DNA of 64,000 bases from the NCBI RefSeq assembly GCF_003955685.1, contig NZ_RXHJ01000007.1, forward strand, positions 1-64,000, read 5' to 3'. The notes under the pieces were generated by a model, which worked only from the letters and a program-made list of their open reading frames with translations, ran no database searches and was not told the origin of the DNA. The position numbers were made by a program, and so were the translations under genes. Below, piece by piece: positions 17,254-27,887 of this stretch (position 1 is the first letter of the stretch; every line of letters starts with the position of its first letter). The stretch is from Corynebacterium hylobatis. Lineage in GTDB: Bacteria > Actinomycetota > Actinomycetes > Mycobacteriales > Mycobacteriaceae.

Positions 17254-17397
17254 ATGAATCCGCTGTTCCCCACTGCCGCCAAGGCAGGACTTTCCGTGCC
17301 CGCAATGGTTGGCAGGCTCCCTTTTAACAAGAAAGACAAGGGCGTGAACTTGACGTCATCCTGTTTTCCTGGTGTGAGGGACATGAGTTGTGACTGA
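17254..17397 (+). CDS. Small ORF (47 aa) with leaderless-type promoter, upstream of scpB
   Basis: ATG 17254 lies 7 bases after a -10 element TAGACT (17241-17246), so a transcript starting here would be translated as a leaderless mRNA. The product begins MNPLFPTAAKAGLSVPAMV and has a basic middle (NKKDKG). It ends at TGA 17397, overlapping the scpB GTG start by 8 bases. It may be a true small protein or a leader that couples to scpB. No family was recognised. Confidence 0.5.
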   Translation: MNPLFPTAAKAGLSVPAMVGRLPFNKKDKGVNLTSSCFPGVRDMSCD

Positions 17398-17944
17398 GCT
17401 GCCCCTGATCGGCCAGCTGCGCTCCCGCCTGGAATCAGTGCTGCTGGTCATCGACACCCCGGTCACCGCGACAACCCTGGCCCGGGTCCTTGAGGTGGAG
17501 GAGGACACAGTCATCAGCCTGCTGCGGGCCACGGCGACCGAATTCAACGACCGGGGCTCCGGCTTCGACCTGCGGGAGACAGGGGAGGGGTGGCGGCTGT
17601 ACACCCGGCCCGCCAACGCGGCGGTGGTGGAGCAGTTCCTGCTGGACGGCTCCCAGACCAGGCTCTCCCGCGCAGCCCTGGAGACCCTGGCCGTGGTGGC
17701 CTACCGCCAGCCGGCCACCCGCTCCCAGGTCGCCGCGGTCCGCGGCGTCAACGTTGACGGCGTCATGCGCACCCTGCAGCTGCGCGGGCTGATCCGCGAG
17801 GTTGGCACCGAGGAATTCTCCGGGGCCCGCCGCTACGCCACCACGGAGCTGTTCCTGGAGCTGCTGGGCATCGATTCGCTCGACCGGCTGCCCGATCTGG
17901 CACCGCTGCTGCCCGAGGTCGATTCCATCGACGAGGAGTTTTGA
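17390..17944 (+). CDS. scpB: Segregation and condensation protein B
   Basis: A 184-aa ScpB with two winged-helix domains, partner of ScpA and SMC. Family patterns are IDTPVTATTLARVL at the N-terminus, SRAALETLAVVAYRQPATRSQ in the middle and GARRYATTELFLELLGID near the end. The GTG start at 17390 gives the expected N-terminus. rluB follows after 63 bases, as in Mycobacterium. Confidence 0.93.
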   Translation: MTELPLIGQLRSRLESVLLVIDTPVTATTLARVLEVEEDTVISLLRATATEFNDRGSGFDLRETGEGWRLYTRPANAAVVEQFLLDGSQTRLSRAALETLAVVAYRQPATRSQVAAVRGVNVDGVMRTLQLRGLIREVGTEEFSGARRYATTELFLELLGIDSLDRLPDLAPLLPEVDSIDEEF

Positions 17945-18007
17945 GGGTCCATCCGGTAGGGTTGGGCGGAAGTAAATCCATAACCGAATGAGAAGGACAC
18001 GATCTCC

Positions 18008-18946
18008 GTGACTCCACCCGCTCGCCGTGACGGCACACCGGAAAACCAGGGCAGAAAGCCCCGTGCATCCGAGATTCCGCTGTCCCAGGCCCGCCCCGCC
18101 CGCCGCCAGAACGTCTCCTCCGAGGAGCGCCGCAAGAAGGCCGCCTCCGCCCGCTCCGTCGCCGAGAGCCTGGGCGCCGACTGGCTCTACGAGGGCGAGA
18201 CCGCCCCCGCCGCCGAGGGCATCCGCCTGCAGAAGGTGCTCGCCCAGGCCGGCGTCGCCTCCCGCCGCCATGCCGAGGTCCTCATCGACAAGGGCCGTGT
18301 CGAGGTCAACGGCAAGGTCGTCAAGGTCCAGGGCACGCGCGTCGATCCGAACGTGGATGTCATCCGCGTCGACGGGGTGCGCATCAACGTCAACGAGGAA
18401 CACCAGTACTTCCTCCTCAACAAGCCCCGCGGCGTGCTGTCGACCATGTCGGACGACGAGGGCCGTCCCTGCGTCGGTGACTACGTCGCCGAGAAGCTCG
18501 CCTCCGGGCAGCGCCTGTTCCATGTCGGACGTCTCGACGCCGACACCGAGGGCCTGCTGCTGCTGACCAACGACGGTGAGCTGGCCAACCGCCTCATGCA
18601 CCCGAAGTACGAGGTGTCCAAGACCTACCTGGCCACCGTGCTGGGCGAGGCTGACCGCAAGCTCATCCGCACCCTGAAGAACGGCATCGAACTCGACGAC
18701 GGCCCCGCCAGGGTCGACTACGTCCAGATCGTGGACACCCACGAGGGCCAGTCTCTGCTGCGCGTGGAGCTGCACGAGGGCCGCAAGCACATCGTCCGCC
18801 GCATGCTCAAGGCTGCCGGCTACCCGGTCCAGCGCCTCGTGCGCACCAAACTCCACACGGTACAGCTCGGCGAGCAGAAGCCGGGCCACCTGCGTGCCCT
18901 CAACCAGTCTGAGCTGACCTCGCTGTACAAGGCGGTGGGAATGTGA
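18008..18946 (+). CDS. rluB: Ribosomal large subunit pseudouridine synthase B-type
   Basis: A 312-aa RsuA/RluB family pseudouridine synthase. A basic, disordered N-terminal extension of ~75 residues precedes an S4 domain (IRLQKVLAQAGVASRRHAEVL). The catalytic Asp is in GRLDADTEGLLLLTND. RluB modifies U2605 of 23S rRNA in E. coli; the exact site is not visible here. The start is GTG 18008. It overlaps cmk by 4 bases, so the two are co-translated. Confidence 0.92.
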   Translation: MTPPARRDGTPENQGRKPRASEIPLSQARPARRQNVSSEERRKKAASARSVAESLGADWLYEGETAPAAEGIRLQKVLAQAGVASRRHAEVLIDKGRVEVNGKVVKVQGTRVDPNVDVIRVDGVRINVNEEHQYFLLNKPRGVLSTMSDDEGRPCVGDYVAEKLASGQRLFHVGRLDADTEGLLLLTNDGELANRLMHPKYEVSKTYLATVLGEADRKLIRTLKNGIELDDGPARVDYVQIVDTHEGQSLLRVELHEGRKHIVRRMLKAAGYPVQRLVRTKLHTVQLGEQKPGHLRALNQSELTSLYKAVGM

Positions 18947-19634
18947 GCTGCTCCAACATGCCGGGAGGTGGGTTGATCCTGGCGGTGGACGGCCCCTCCG
19001 GCACCGGCAAGTCCACCACCTGCCGCGCCCTGGCCAAGCGCCTGGACGCCTGCTACATCGACACCGGCGCCATGTACCGCGTGGCCACACTCGCCGTGCT
19101 GCGCGCAGGCGTGGACCCGACGGACGTCAACAAGGTCATTGAGGCCACCCGCGACCTGCCGCTGGGTGTCAACAACGACCCTGACTCCACCGAGGTACTG
19201 CTCGCCGGGGAGAACGTCGCCGAGGAGATCCGCGGCCCCGAGGTCACCCGTAACGTCTCCGCGGTCTCCGCCGTGCCGGAGGTGCGCGAGAACCTCGTCG
19301 CCCTGCAGCGCCGCCTGGCCGCCGAGGCGCACCGCGCCATCGTCGAAGGCCGCGACATCGGCACCGTCGTGCTTGCCGACGCCCCCGCCAAGGCCTACCT
19401 CACCGCCTCCGCGGAGGTCCGCGCCCGTCGCCGCTACCAGCAGGACCGCTCCGCCGGCCGCGAGGCCGATTTCGGTACCGTGCTGGCCGATGTCATCCGC
19501 CGTGACGAGATGGACTCTTCCCGTGCCACCTCGCCCCTGCGTCCCGCCGAGGACGCCACCATCATCGACACCTCCGAGATGACCCTCGACCAGGTGCTCG
19601 AGAACCTCATCGAGCTAGTGAAGGAGTCCTCCCG

Positions 19635-19638
<4 letters not shown>
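18943..19638 (+). CDS. cmk: Cytidylate kinase
   Basis: A 231-aa CMP/dCMP kinase. The P-loop is [15 protein letters not shown] (about residues 12-26), followed by [16 protein letters not shown] and the [14 protein letters not shown] motif. The [10 protein letters not shown] and [10 protein letters not shown] segments match the NMP-binding and lid parts. The GTG start overlaps the rluB stop; an ATG 15 bases later is an alternative. It overlaps der by 4 bases, forming the conserved rluB-cmk-der unit. Confidence 0.95.
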
Positions 19639-21191
<1,553 letters not shown>

Positions 21192-21198
21192 CGTCCCC

Positions 21199-21762
21199 GT
21201 GGTACGTCGTGCCACGGCCCTGCTCACCGCGGGACTGCTGCTCGTCGGCTGCGCCACCCCGACCGACCCCACCGACCCGACCGACCATGCCCAGCTGGTC
21301 ACCCCCTCCGGCTCCACCTCCGTCACTGAAACGGTGACGCAGCTCGAGTACACGGAGGTGCCCGCCGGGCGTTTCCGGCTGCCGGGTCAGGACGGGCACG
21401 CCTTCGCCTCCTCCGACGGAGTCACCGAATGCCACATCCGGGTCAACGGCTCCGGCACCTCCGGGGAATGCGTCTCCGCGGCGACGGCGCAGGAGGAGTC
21501 CTCACTCATCGTCTTCGACGAGCAGCAGCACCACAACGGGGAATTCTCCGCCGATATCGGGGCAGCACCCCCGGGACAGACGTCCGGCGTGCCGGCGAAA
21601 CGCCTGGCTCCCGGCGAGATGATCCGCCTGGGCACCGTCACCTGCCTGAGCCCCGCGGAGGGCTCCCTCGCCTGCCTCAGCGAGGAGACCGGCGACGGCT
21701 TCCGGCTCACCGGCCACCGCTATGACACCTTCCATCGCGGCGGGGAACGCTTCGGCCTCTGA
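21199..21762 (+). CDS. Putative lipoprotein of unknown function
   Basis: A 187-aa protein starting at GTG 21199, 7 bases after der. The signal ends in a lipobox (LLTAGLLLVGC), so it is probably diacylglyceryl-anchored outside the membrane. The repeat TDPTDPTD follows the Cys. Two further Cys pairs (ECHIR with GECVS; VTCLS with LACLS) could form disulphides. No domain family was recognised. Position suggests co-transcription with der, but functions are unlikely to be linked. Confidence 0.75.
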   Translation: MVRRATALLTAGLLLVGCATPTDPTDPTDHAQLVTPSGSTSVTETVTQLEYTEVPAGRFRLPGQDGHAFASSDGVTECHIRVNGSGTSGECVSAATAQEESSLIVFDEQQHHNGEFSADIGAAPPGQTSGVPAKRLAPGEMIRLGTVTCLSPAEGSLACLSEETGDGFRLTGHRYDTFHRGGERFGL

Positions 21763-21781
21763 TACCGCCCTCTGATACCGC

Positions 21782-22564
21782 TCAGCGCTCCAGGATGAAG
21801 GCATCCGTGCGGTAGGGGATGGCCAGCAGCTCACCCTCCTGGAAACCCAGCCGCTCGTGGAGGTACCAGTTGAGATTGCGGGTCATCCGCGCCCGGACCT
21901 TCCCATCCGAGCGCAGCCAGTAGGAACGCGAGGCCATCAGATCATGGACCTGGCCGGTGCGCAGGTGCTGGACCCAGCCCGTGCGCAGCTCCCCGGTCAC
22001 CGACCACGGCGCGTGCACCTCCGGGACGAAACCCGGGCGCTGCACATCGCCCGAGTGCATGATGCGCGTCAGGCGCAGCACCCAGGGATGACTGACATCG
22101 AGGTTGTTCCACACCAGCACCACCCGGCCACCCGGGCGCACCACCCGGTCCAGCTCCGTACAGGCCGCGGCCGCGTCGACCCAGTGCCACGTCTGCGCGC
22201 AGGTGACGGCGTCCACGGCGGCGTCGGCAAGCGAGGTCGCCTCAGCCGTCGCCCGCCACACCGGCACCCCCGGCAACCGCTCATGCAGGACCCGCACCAT
22301 GTCCGGGCTGGGATCACCGGCCAGCACCTCATGCCCCGCACCCACCAGCGCGGCCGTCAGCTTGCCCGTCCCGGCACCCAGATCAGCGACCACCCGGTGA
22401 CCGGCGAGCAGATCCACCACCTCCGGCGGATAACCCGGGCGGACATCATCGTAGGTCTCGGCCCCGGTCCGGAAAGCCCACGCGGAGCGCTGCCGGTGGG
22501 AGTCATCGGTGAAACCGGGGGTGTCCTTCCCGGAGGCGGGACGGAAGGCGGGGGAGGGGGTCAT
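21782..22564 (-). CDS. Class I SAM-dependent methyltransferase
   Basis: A 260-aa protein with the Methyltransferase-11 pattern. Motif I is VVADLGAGTGKLTAALVG near residue 58, motif II AGDPSPDMV, and motif III includes DAVTCAQTWHWVDAAAACTELDRVVRPGG. The tail is characteristic of small-molecule methyltransferases. The acceptor is unknown. It is transcribed away from the ABC exporter genes, with about 40 bases between the two starts. Confidence 0.85.
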   Translation of the reverse strand: MTPSPAFRPASGKDTPGFTDDSHRQRSAWAFRTGAETYDDVRPGYPPEVVDLLAGHRVVADLGAGTGKLTAALVGAGHEVLAGDPSPDMVRVLHERLPGVPVWRATAEATSLADAAVDAVTCAQTWHWVDAAAACTELDRVVRPGGRVVLVWNNLDVSHPWVLRLTRIMHSGDVQRPGFVPEVHAPWSVTGELRTGWVQHLRTGQVHDLMASRSYWLRSDGKVRARMTRNLNWYLHERLGFQEGELLAIPYRTDAFILER

Positions 22565-22606
22565 GGGTGCCTGGCTGGGAAATCGGGGTCAGTTAGGATA
22601 CCCATC

Positions 22607-24067
22607 ATGTCACGAATTCCGGCGGCGGATGATCCGCGGTGGTTGCTCAGGACCGTCTTTTCCAGGTGGCGGCACACCGGGGCCTCAGCGGTCCTCATGT
22701 CCGTGGCCTTCCTGTGCAACGGCCTGACCCCGCTGATCATCGGCCGGGCCATCGACGAGGCCATCGCGCCGGGTGATTTCCAGCGCCTGCTGCTGTGGCT
22801 CGGGGTGCTGGCCTCCGTCTTCGTCCTCAATGCGGTGACCAGCTGGTTCGCCCGTCTCCTGCTCATCCGTTCCGCCCTGCTCATCGGCCACCATCTGCGC
22901 ATGGCGGTGACCGACCGGATCCAGGATCCGCGCGGCATGGCGGGCCGGCCGCGCACCGCCGGGGAGCTGCTGTCGATCGCCTCCTCCGACACCCAGCGCG
23001 TCTCCGATGCGGTGATGATGACGGTCTTCCCCGTCGCCGAGATCGTCTCCGTCATCTACGTCGGCGTGGTCATGCTCTCGATCAACCCGTGGCTGGGCAT
23101 CTCCGTGCTCATCGGCGGACCGCTGGTGGTGTGGATGGCCTTGAAGGCCTCCATCCCCCTGCGCAGGCGCTCCACCCTGCGGCAGCGTGCCCTGGCCCGG
23201 ACCGCTGCGATGGCCACCGACGTGGTGCAGGGACTGCGCATCCTCAAGGGCCTCGGCGCGGTCAACACCGTCTGCGGCCGCTACGCGGCAGTCTCCGACG
23301 AGGCCTACCACCGCACCGTGGAGGCCAACGCCGCACAGGCCCGTCTCAACGCCATCACCGAATCCACCGGCGCCGTCTACGTCATCGGCGTGGGTGTGGC
23401 GGCGGGCGCACTCGCCGTCAACGGGCAGATCAGCGTCGGTGAACTGATCACCGTCGTCGGCCTGACCCAGTTCATCATCCAGCCGATGACCATGCTGGGC
23501 AAGAACATCGCCTCCCGCTGGGCGGCGGCCCAGGCCTCCGGCAAACGCATCGTGGAGATCCTCGGCGCCGGACCGGCGCTACCTGAGGAACACGCGGACG
23601 TCCCCGAGCTGCCCGCCGGCCTGACCGTGGTCACCGACCGCGCCCCGGACGACCTGGTGCTCCTGCCGCGCCCCCGCGTGGTCGTCGCCCCCTACTCGGC
23701 GGATCTTTTCGACGGCCGCGTCATCGACAACATCCACCCCGACCGCGACGTCGCCTGCGCGGCGCTGCACAGCGCCAGCGCCCAGGACATCCCCGGCGGC
23801 CCCGACCGGGAGGTCGGCGAGAACGGCCGTAACCTCTCCGGCGGCCAGCGCCAGCGCGTGGCCCTGGCCCGTGCCCTGGCCACCGACGCGGAGGTGCTCA
23901 TCCTCCAGGAACCGACCACCGCGGTGGACTCCGTGACCGAGCAGGCCATCGCCGGCCGCGTCGCCGACCTGCGCCGCGACCGGGTCACGCTCGTCTACAC
24001 CAGCGCCCCCGCCTGGCTCGCCGTCGCCGACCGCGTGCTGGACGCATCCGAGGAGATTGTCCTGTGA
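22607..24067 (+). CDS. ABC exporter half-transporter with degenerate ATPase domain
   Basis: A 486-aa protein with a six-helix exporter membrane domain (about residues 20-310) and a shortened nucleotide-binding domain. The signature LSGGQRQRVALARAL is intact. No Walker A P-loop is present between the membrane domain and the Q-loop-like VVVAPYSADLFDGRVIDN, and Walker B reads VLILQEPTTAVD, with Gln where Asp binds Mg. It thus cannot form a normal site of its own and must work with the next gene. ATG 22607 is 7 bases after a -10 TAGGAT; upstream in-frame codons run through the divergent gene and are rejected. Confidence 0.85.
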   Translation: MSRIPAADDPRWLLRTVFSRWRHTGASAVLMSVAFLCNGLTPLIIGRAIDEAIAPGDFQRLLLWLGVLASVFVLNAVTSWFARLLLIRSALLIGHHLRMAVTDRIQDPRGMAGRPRTAGELLSIASSDTQRVSDAVMMTVFPVAEIVSVIYVGVVMLSINPWLGISVLIGGPLVVWMALKASIPLRRRSTLRQRALARTAAMATDVVQGLRILKGLGAVNTVCGRYAAVSDEAYHRTVEANAAQARLNAITESTGAVYVIGVGVAAGALAVNGQISVGELITVVGLTQFIIQPMTMLGKNIASRWAAAQASGKRIVEILGAGPALPEEHADVPELPAGLTVVTDRAPDDLVLLPRPRVVVAPYSADLFDGRVIDNIHPDRDVACAALHSASAQDIPGGPDREVGENGRNLSGGQRQRVALARALATDAEVLILQEPTTAVDSVTEQAIAGRVADLRRDRVTLVYTSAPAWLAVADRVLDASEEIVL

Positions 24068-25809
24068 GTGAACTGCGTTTCCCCCTCGCGGACCTCGGCC
24101 AGGTCCGCCGTGAGGTGGCCCGCCAGATCAGCGCGGTCCCCGGCGCGGGACCCGGGTTCTGGGCGGCGATCGCGCTGCTGAGCCTGGGCTCGGGCGCCAA
24201 TGTGCTGGTTCCGATCCTGCTGGGCCGGATCGTCGACATCGTCCTCGACGACGGAGACCTGCTCATCACCGGGCTGCTCCTGGTGGTGGCGGCTCTGACC
24301 GCCGCCGTACTCTCGGCGACCGGTTTCTACCTGCTCTCGCGGATCAGTGAGCGGGTCATCGCGAACCTGCGCGATGACATGGTCGGCACGGCCCTCGGGC
24401 TCCCCGTCCACCGCGTGGAGGACGCCGGCACCGGTGACCTGGTCTCACGTTCCACCGATGACGTGGCCGAGCTGTCCACCGCCGTCACCGAGACCCTGCC
24501 GATCCTGGCCAGCTCGGTGTTCATGATCGCGGCGACCACCATCGCCCTGTTCAGCCTCGACTGGCAGTTCCTGCTGGTGCCGCTGGTCGTCGCCCCCATC
24601 TACTTCCTCGCTGCCCGCGCCTACCTCAAGGTCGCCCCGGAGCGCTACGCCGGGGAGCGCGCCGCCATGGCCGAACGCGCCCGCCGTGTGCTGGAGGCCA
24701 TCCGTGGCCGGGCGACGGTGCGCGCCTACCGCATGGAGGAGCAGATGCACCGCAGCATCAACGCGTCCTCCACGGATGTGGTGGACAAGGGTGTCCGGGC
24801 ACGGATGACCATGATGGTCCTGCAGATGTGGATCGTGGTCACGGAATTCATCATGCTCTCCGTCGCCCTGCTGGTCGGCTACCGCCTGGCCACCACGGGA
24901 GCGCTCAGCGTTGGTGCGGTCACCGGCGCCGCGCTGATGCTCATCCGTCTGCGTGGCCCGCTGATGATGATCATGCGGGTGCTCGACATGGTCCAGTCCG
25001 GCTATGCCTCCCTGACACGTATCGTCGGCGTGGTCTCCGACCCGCCGGCGCCTGTCCCCGACACCGGGGCGCCGGCCAAGGTCGGCCGCGTGGTCATGGA
25101 CAACGTCAGCTTCAGCTACGGCTCGGGATGGGCGGTGCGCGATGTCTCCCTGGACATCCGGCCCGGCGAGACCGTGGCCCTGGTGGGTGCCTCGGGTGCC
25201 GGCAAGACCACCGTCGCCGCCCTGCTCGCCGGGCTGCGCGTGCCCGACGAGGGCACCGTGCGTATCGACGGGGTCGAGGTCTCCTCCCTCTCCGATGCCG
25301 AACGCGTGGCCCGGCTGGCCATGATCTCCCAGGACGTCCACGTCTTCTCCGGCACCCTGCGCGAGGACCTCACCCTCGCCCGCCCGGAGGCCACCGACGC
25401 CGAACTCCTCGAGGTGCTGGCCCGGGTACGTGCCGACTGGTTCGATGAGCTGCCCGAGGGACTGGACACCGAGGTCGGTGCCCGCGGCCACCAGCTCGAC
25501 CCTGTGGCCGCCCAGCAGCTGGCCCTGGCCCGTATCCTCCTGCTCGACCCGAAGGTGGTGGTCATGGACGAGGCCACGGCCGAATCCGGCTCCGTCGGTG
25601 CGGGCAACCTCGAGGCCGCCGCCGAGGAGGTCACCCGCGACCGCGCGGCACTTGTCGTCGCACACCGCCTCGACCAGGCCTCCCGCGCGGACCAGGTCCT
25701 CGTCATGGCGGAGGGCGAGGTCGTGGAACACGGCACCCACGAGGAACTCGTCGCCCGCGGCGGACGCTACACCGAACTGTGGTCGGCCTGGTCGCGGGGG
25801 CGGGTCTGA
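24064..25809 (+). CDS. ABC exporter half-transporter with complete Walker motifs
   Basis: A 581-aa half exporter: six-helix membrane domain (about residues 30-320) and a full-length nucleotide-binding domain. Walker A is GASGAGKTTVAALLAG and Walker B VVVMDEATAESGS, followed by a VVAHRLDQAS H-loop. The signature LSGGQ is replaced by QLDPVAAQQLALARI. Paired with the upstream subunit, one composite site would be complete (this Walker A/B plus the partner's LSGGQ) and the other dead. The GTG start overlaps the previous stop. Substrate unknown (drug, lipid or peptide). Confidence 0.88.
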   Translation: MSELRFPLADLGQVRREVARQISAVPGAGPGFWAAIALLSLGSGANVLVPILLGRIVDIVLDDGDLLITGLLLVVAALTAAVLSATGFYLLSRISERVIANLRDDMVGTALGLPVHRVEDAGTGDLVSRSTDDVAELSTAVTETLPILASSVFMIAATTIALFSLDWQFLLVPLVVAPIYFLAARAYLKVAPERYAGERAAMAERARRVLEAIRGRATVRAYRMEEQMHRSINASSTDVVDKGVRARMTMMVLQMWIVVTEFIMLSVALLVGYRLATTGALSVGAVTGAALMLIRLRGPLMMIMRVLDMVQSGYASLTRIVGVVSDPPAPVPDTGAPAKVGRVVMDNVSFSYGSGWAVRDVSLDIRPGETVALVGASGAGKTTVAALLAGLRVPDEGTVRIDGVEVSSLSDAERVARLAMISQDVHVFSGTLREDLTLARPEATDAELLEVLARVRADWFDELPEGLDTEVGARGHQLDPVAAQQLALARILLLDPKVVVMDEATAESGSVGAGNLEAAAEEVTRDRAALVVAHRLDQASRADQVLVMAEGEVVEHGTHEELVARGGRYTELWSAWSRGRV

Positions 25810-25901
25810 CGGTTACCCACTAGGTGGAACATCAGCGTAATGTGTGATCGCGCATTCCTCCCCATGGCCACCACCAGAGGCTTCCAGAAGGGTGAATTTT
25901 G

Positions 25902-26747
25902 ATGAGAACCGCCCTGACCGCTGTACTGGCGGCGTTAATGCTGCTCACGGGCTGCACCATCCCCACCGGAAAACAGCCGGCGGGGGAGGAGACGGTGGCA
26001 CCCAGCGCCGGCGCCCCGCAGAAGACCACCCGCGACACCCTGACCGTCAACGACCGGCAACGCCACTTCCGGATGTCCACCCCCGACGGTTTCTACCGCG
26101 GCCGGCAGTGGCCGGTGATCTTCGCCTTCCACGGCTGGGAGGAGACCGCCGAGGAGCTGGCCGCGAACACCGGACTCGATGGGGCCCCCGCCATCGTCAT
26201 CTACCCCGAGGGCGTCGACCGGGCCTGGGCCCCGGCCCCCTACGCGGAGACGGCAGGGGAGGAGGACCTCGCATTCGTGCAGACTCTCCTCGATGAGGTC
26301 GTCTCCACCTTCCCCGTCGACCGCAACCGTATCTTCGCCACCGGATTCTCCAACGGCGGCGGATTCGCCGCCTATCTCAGCTGCCACATGCCCGAGAGCT
26401 TCCACGCCGTCGCCCCCGTCGGCGCCGCCTACTACGAGACGATCCACCAGGACTGCAGCGAACGCCCCGTCGCCCTGCTGGACATCCACGGCACCCACGA
26501 CGACGTCATCTACTACAACGGCGGACAACGCCACGGCACCGACTACGAACCCGTCCAGGAGGTCCTCGACGACTTCGCCGAGCGTAACCGCTGCGACGGC
26601 GTCGCCCTGACCCGCAACAGCCCGGAGATCGTCGAACAGCACTGGCTGGGCTGCCGCCTGCCCGTCGTCCACCTCCGCATCGGCGGCGGCACCCATGTCT
26701 GGCCCGAGGGGGCGACCTCCGAGGTCCGCAACTTCTTCGGTGTGTAG
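25902..26747 (+). CDS. Lipoprotein esterase, PHB depolymerase/LpqC-like
   Basis: A 281-aa alpha/beta hydrolase. The signal ends in the lipobox MLLTGC, so it is a surface lipoprotein. The fold starts at VIFAFHGWEETAEEL (oxyanion loop), then IVIYPEGVDRAW, the nucleophile elbow ATGFSNGGGFAAYLSC with Ser, an Asp-containing DIHGTHDD and the C-terminal His in GGGTHVWP. This matches the poly(3-hydroxybutyrate) depolymerase/feruloyl esterase class and mycobacterial LpqC. The natural ester substrate is unknown. It is followed by a lipid kinase-like gene after 11 bases. Confidence 0.85.
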   Translation: MRTALTAVLAALMLLTGCTIPTGKQPAGEETVAPSAGAPQKTTRDTLTVNDRQRHFRMSTPDGFYRGRQWPVIFAFHGWEETAEELAANTGLDGAPAIVIYPEGVDRAWAPAPYAETAGEEDLAFVQTLLDEVVSTFPVDRNRIFATGFSNGGGFAAYLSCHMPESFHAVAPVGAAYYETIHQDCSERPVALLDIHGTHDDVIYYNGGQRHGTDYEPVQEVLDDFAERNRCDGVALTRNSPEIVEQHWLGCRLPVVHLRIGGGTHVWPEGATSEVRNFFGV

Positions 26748-26758
26748 GTTGGGGTCCT

Positions 26759-27796
26759 ATGAGGCCCAACGATTCCGCGCCCCGCGTGGCCGTGGTGTTC
26801 AACCCCACCAAGGTTGATGTCCGTGAACTGCAGAATCTGGTGGCCACGGCCGCCACCGACCACGGTTGGCAACCACCGACCTTCCTGGAAACCTCGGTCG
26901 AAGACCCCGGATTCGGCCCCGCCCAGCAGGCCGCGGAGGAGGGCCACACCATGGTGCTCGCCGTCGGAGGCGACGGCACCATCCGCGCCGTAGCCGCCGC
27001 CCTACGCGGCACCGACGTGACGCTGGCCGTCATCCCCGCAGGCACCGGCAACCTGCTCGCCCGCAACCTCAAACTGCCCCTGGAGATTCCCGCAGCCGTG
27101 GAGGCCGCCTTCTCCGGCCGGGACACGCGCATCGACGTCTGCACCGCGCTGCTCACCCGCCCCGACGGCGAATCCGAGGAACTGGACTTCGTGGTCATGG
27201 CCGGCATCGGGGTGGACGCCGGCATGATCATCAACACCGACGATGACCTGAAAAAGCGGGTGAAGTTCCTCGCCTACACCGTGGGCATCGCAAAATCGCT
27301 CACCGGCGGCCGCCGCATCCGCCTGACCTGGCAACTCAACGGCACCCCCGCCCGCCGGACCCGCGTCCATTCCCTCATCATCGGCAACTGCGGCGAACTG
27401 GTGGGCAACATCCCGCTGTTTCCTGATGCCGTGGCCAACGACGGCCACTTCGACATCGTCGCCCTGCGCCCCAAAGGCCTGCCCGGCTGGTTCCAGATCG
27501 TCGGACAACTGGCCCTCCACATGGGACGGAAGGTACGCAACCGCCTGGCGCGCCGGGATGGGCAGGTCACCGGCGGTGACCACGACACCGACACCCTGCG
27601 CTACGCCACCGCCACCCGGCTCGACGTATCGCTGGCGCAGCCGGAGATCTTTGAGGTTGACGGTGACGAGGTCAGTGAGGTCTCCGCATTCACCGTGACG
27701 ATCGAACCGGAGTGCCTCATCATCCGGGAACCCGTACCACCGCCGGTCGAGGAGCCGGGAGAGCCCCGGCCGGGCACCGAGGTGTTCCCTTCCTGA
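26759..27796 (+). CDS. Diacylglycerol kinase-like (DAGK catalytic) lipid kinase
   Basis: A 345-aa member of the DAGK/sphingosine kinase-like family. The nucleotide motif GGDGTIRAVAAAL is near residue 70, followed by VIPAGTGNLLARNL, both family hallmarks. The C-terminal beta-sandwich includes FEVDGDEVSEV, containing the conserved acidic residue near the metal. In this order such enzymes phosphorylate diacylglycerol or other lipids; the substrate cannot be told. The ATG lies 8 bases after a TAGGTT -10-like element, so it may be leaderless. Confidence 0.85.
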   Translation: MRPNDSAPRVAVVFNPTKVDVRELQNLVATAATDHGWQPPTFLETSVEDPGFGPAQQAAEEGHTMVLAVGGDGTIRAVAAALRGTDVTLAVIPAGTGNLLARNLKLPLEIPAAVEAAFSGRDTRIDVCTALLTRPDGESEELDFVVMAGIGVDAGMIINTDDDLKKRVKFLAYTVGIAKSLTGGRRIRLTWQLNGTPARRTRVHSLIIGNCGELVGNIPLFPDAVANDGHFDIVALRPKGLPGWFQIVGQLALHMGRKVRNRLARRDGQVTGGDHDTDTLRYATATRLDVSLAQPEIFEVDGDEVSEVSAFTVTIEPECLIIREPVPPPVEEPGEPRPGTEVFPS

Positions 27797-27887
27797 GGGT
27801 TTGAGGCGGGTCATCGGCTGTGTGATGTGCGGGGCAAGTAGATTGAGGTGCGTATCAGATCACACAGGGTCCAGGAAGGAACCACTC

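Noticed and set aside
21857-22606. N-terminal extension of the first ABC exporter subunit
   Set aside because: It lies within the divergent methyltransferase gene; ATG 22607 follows a -10 box and begins a normal exporter sequence.
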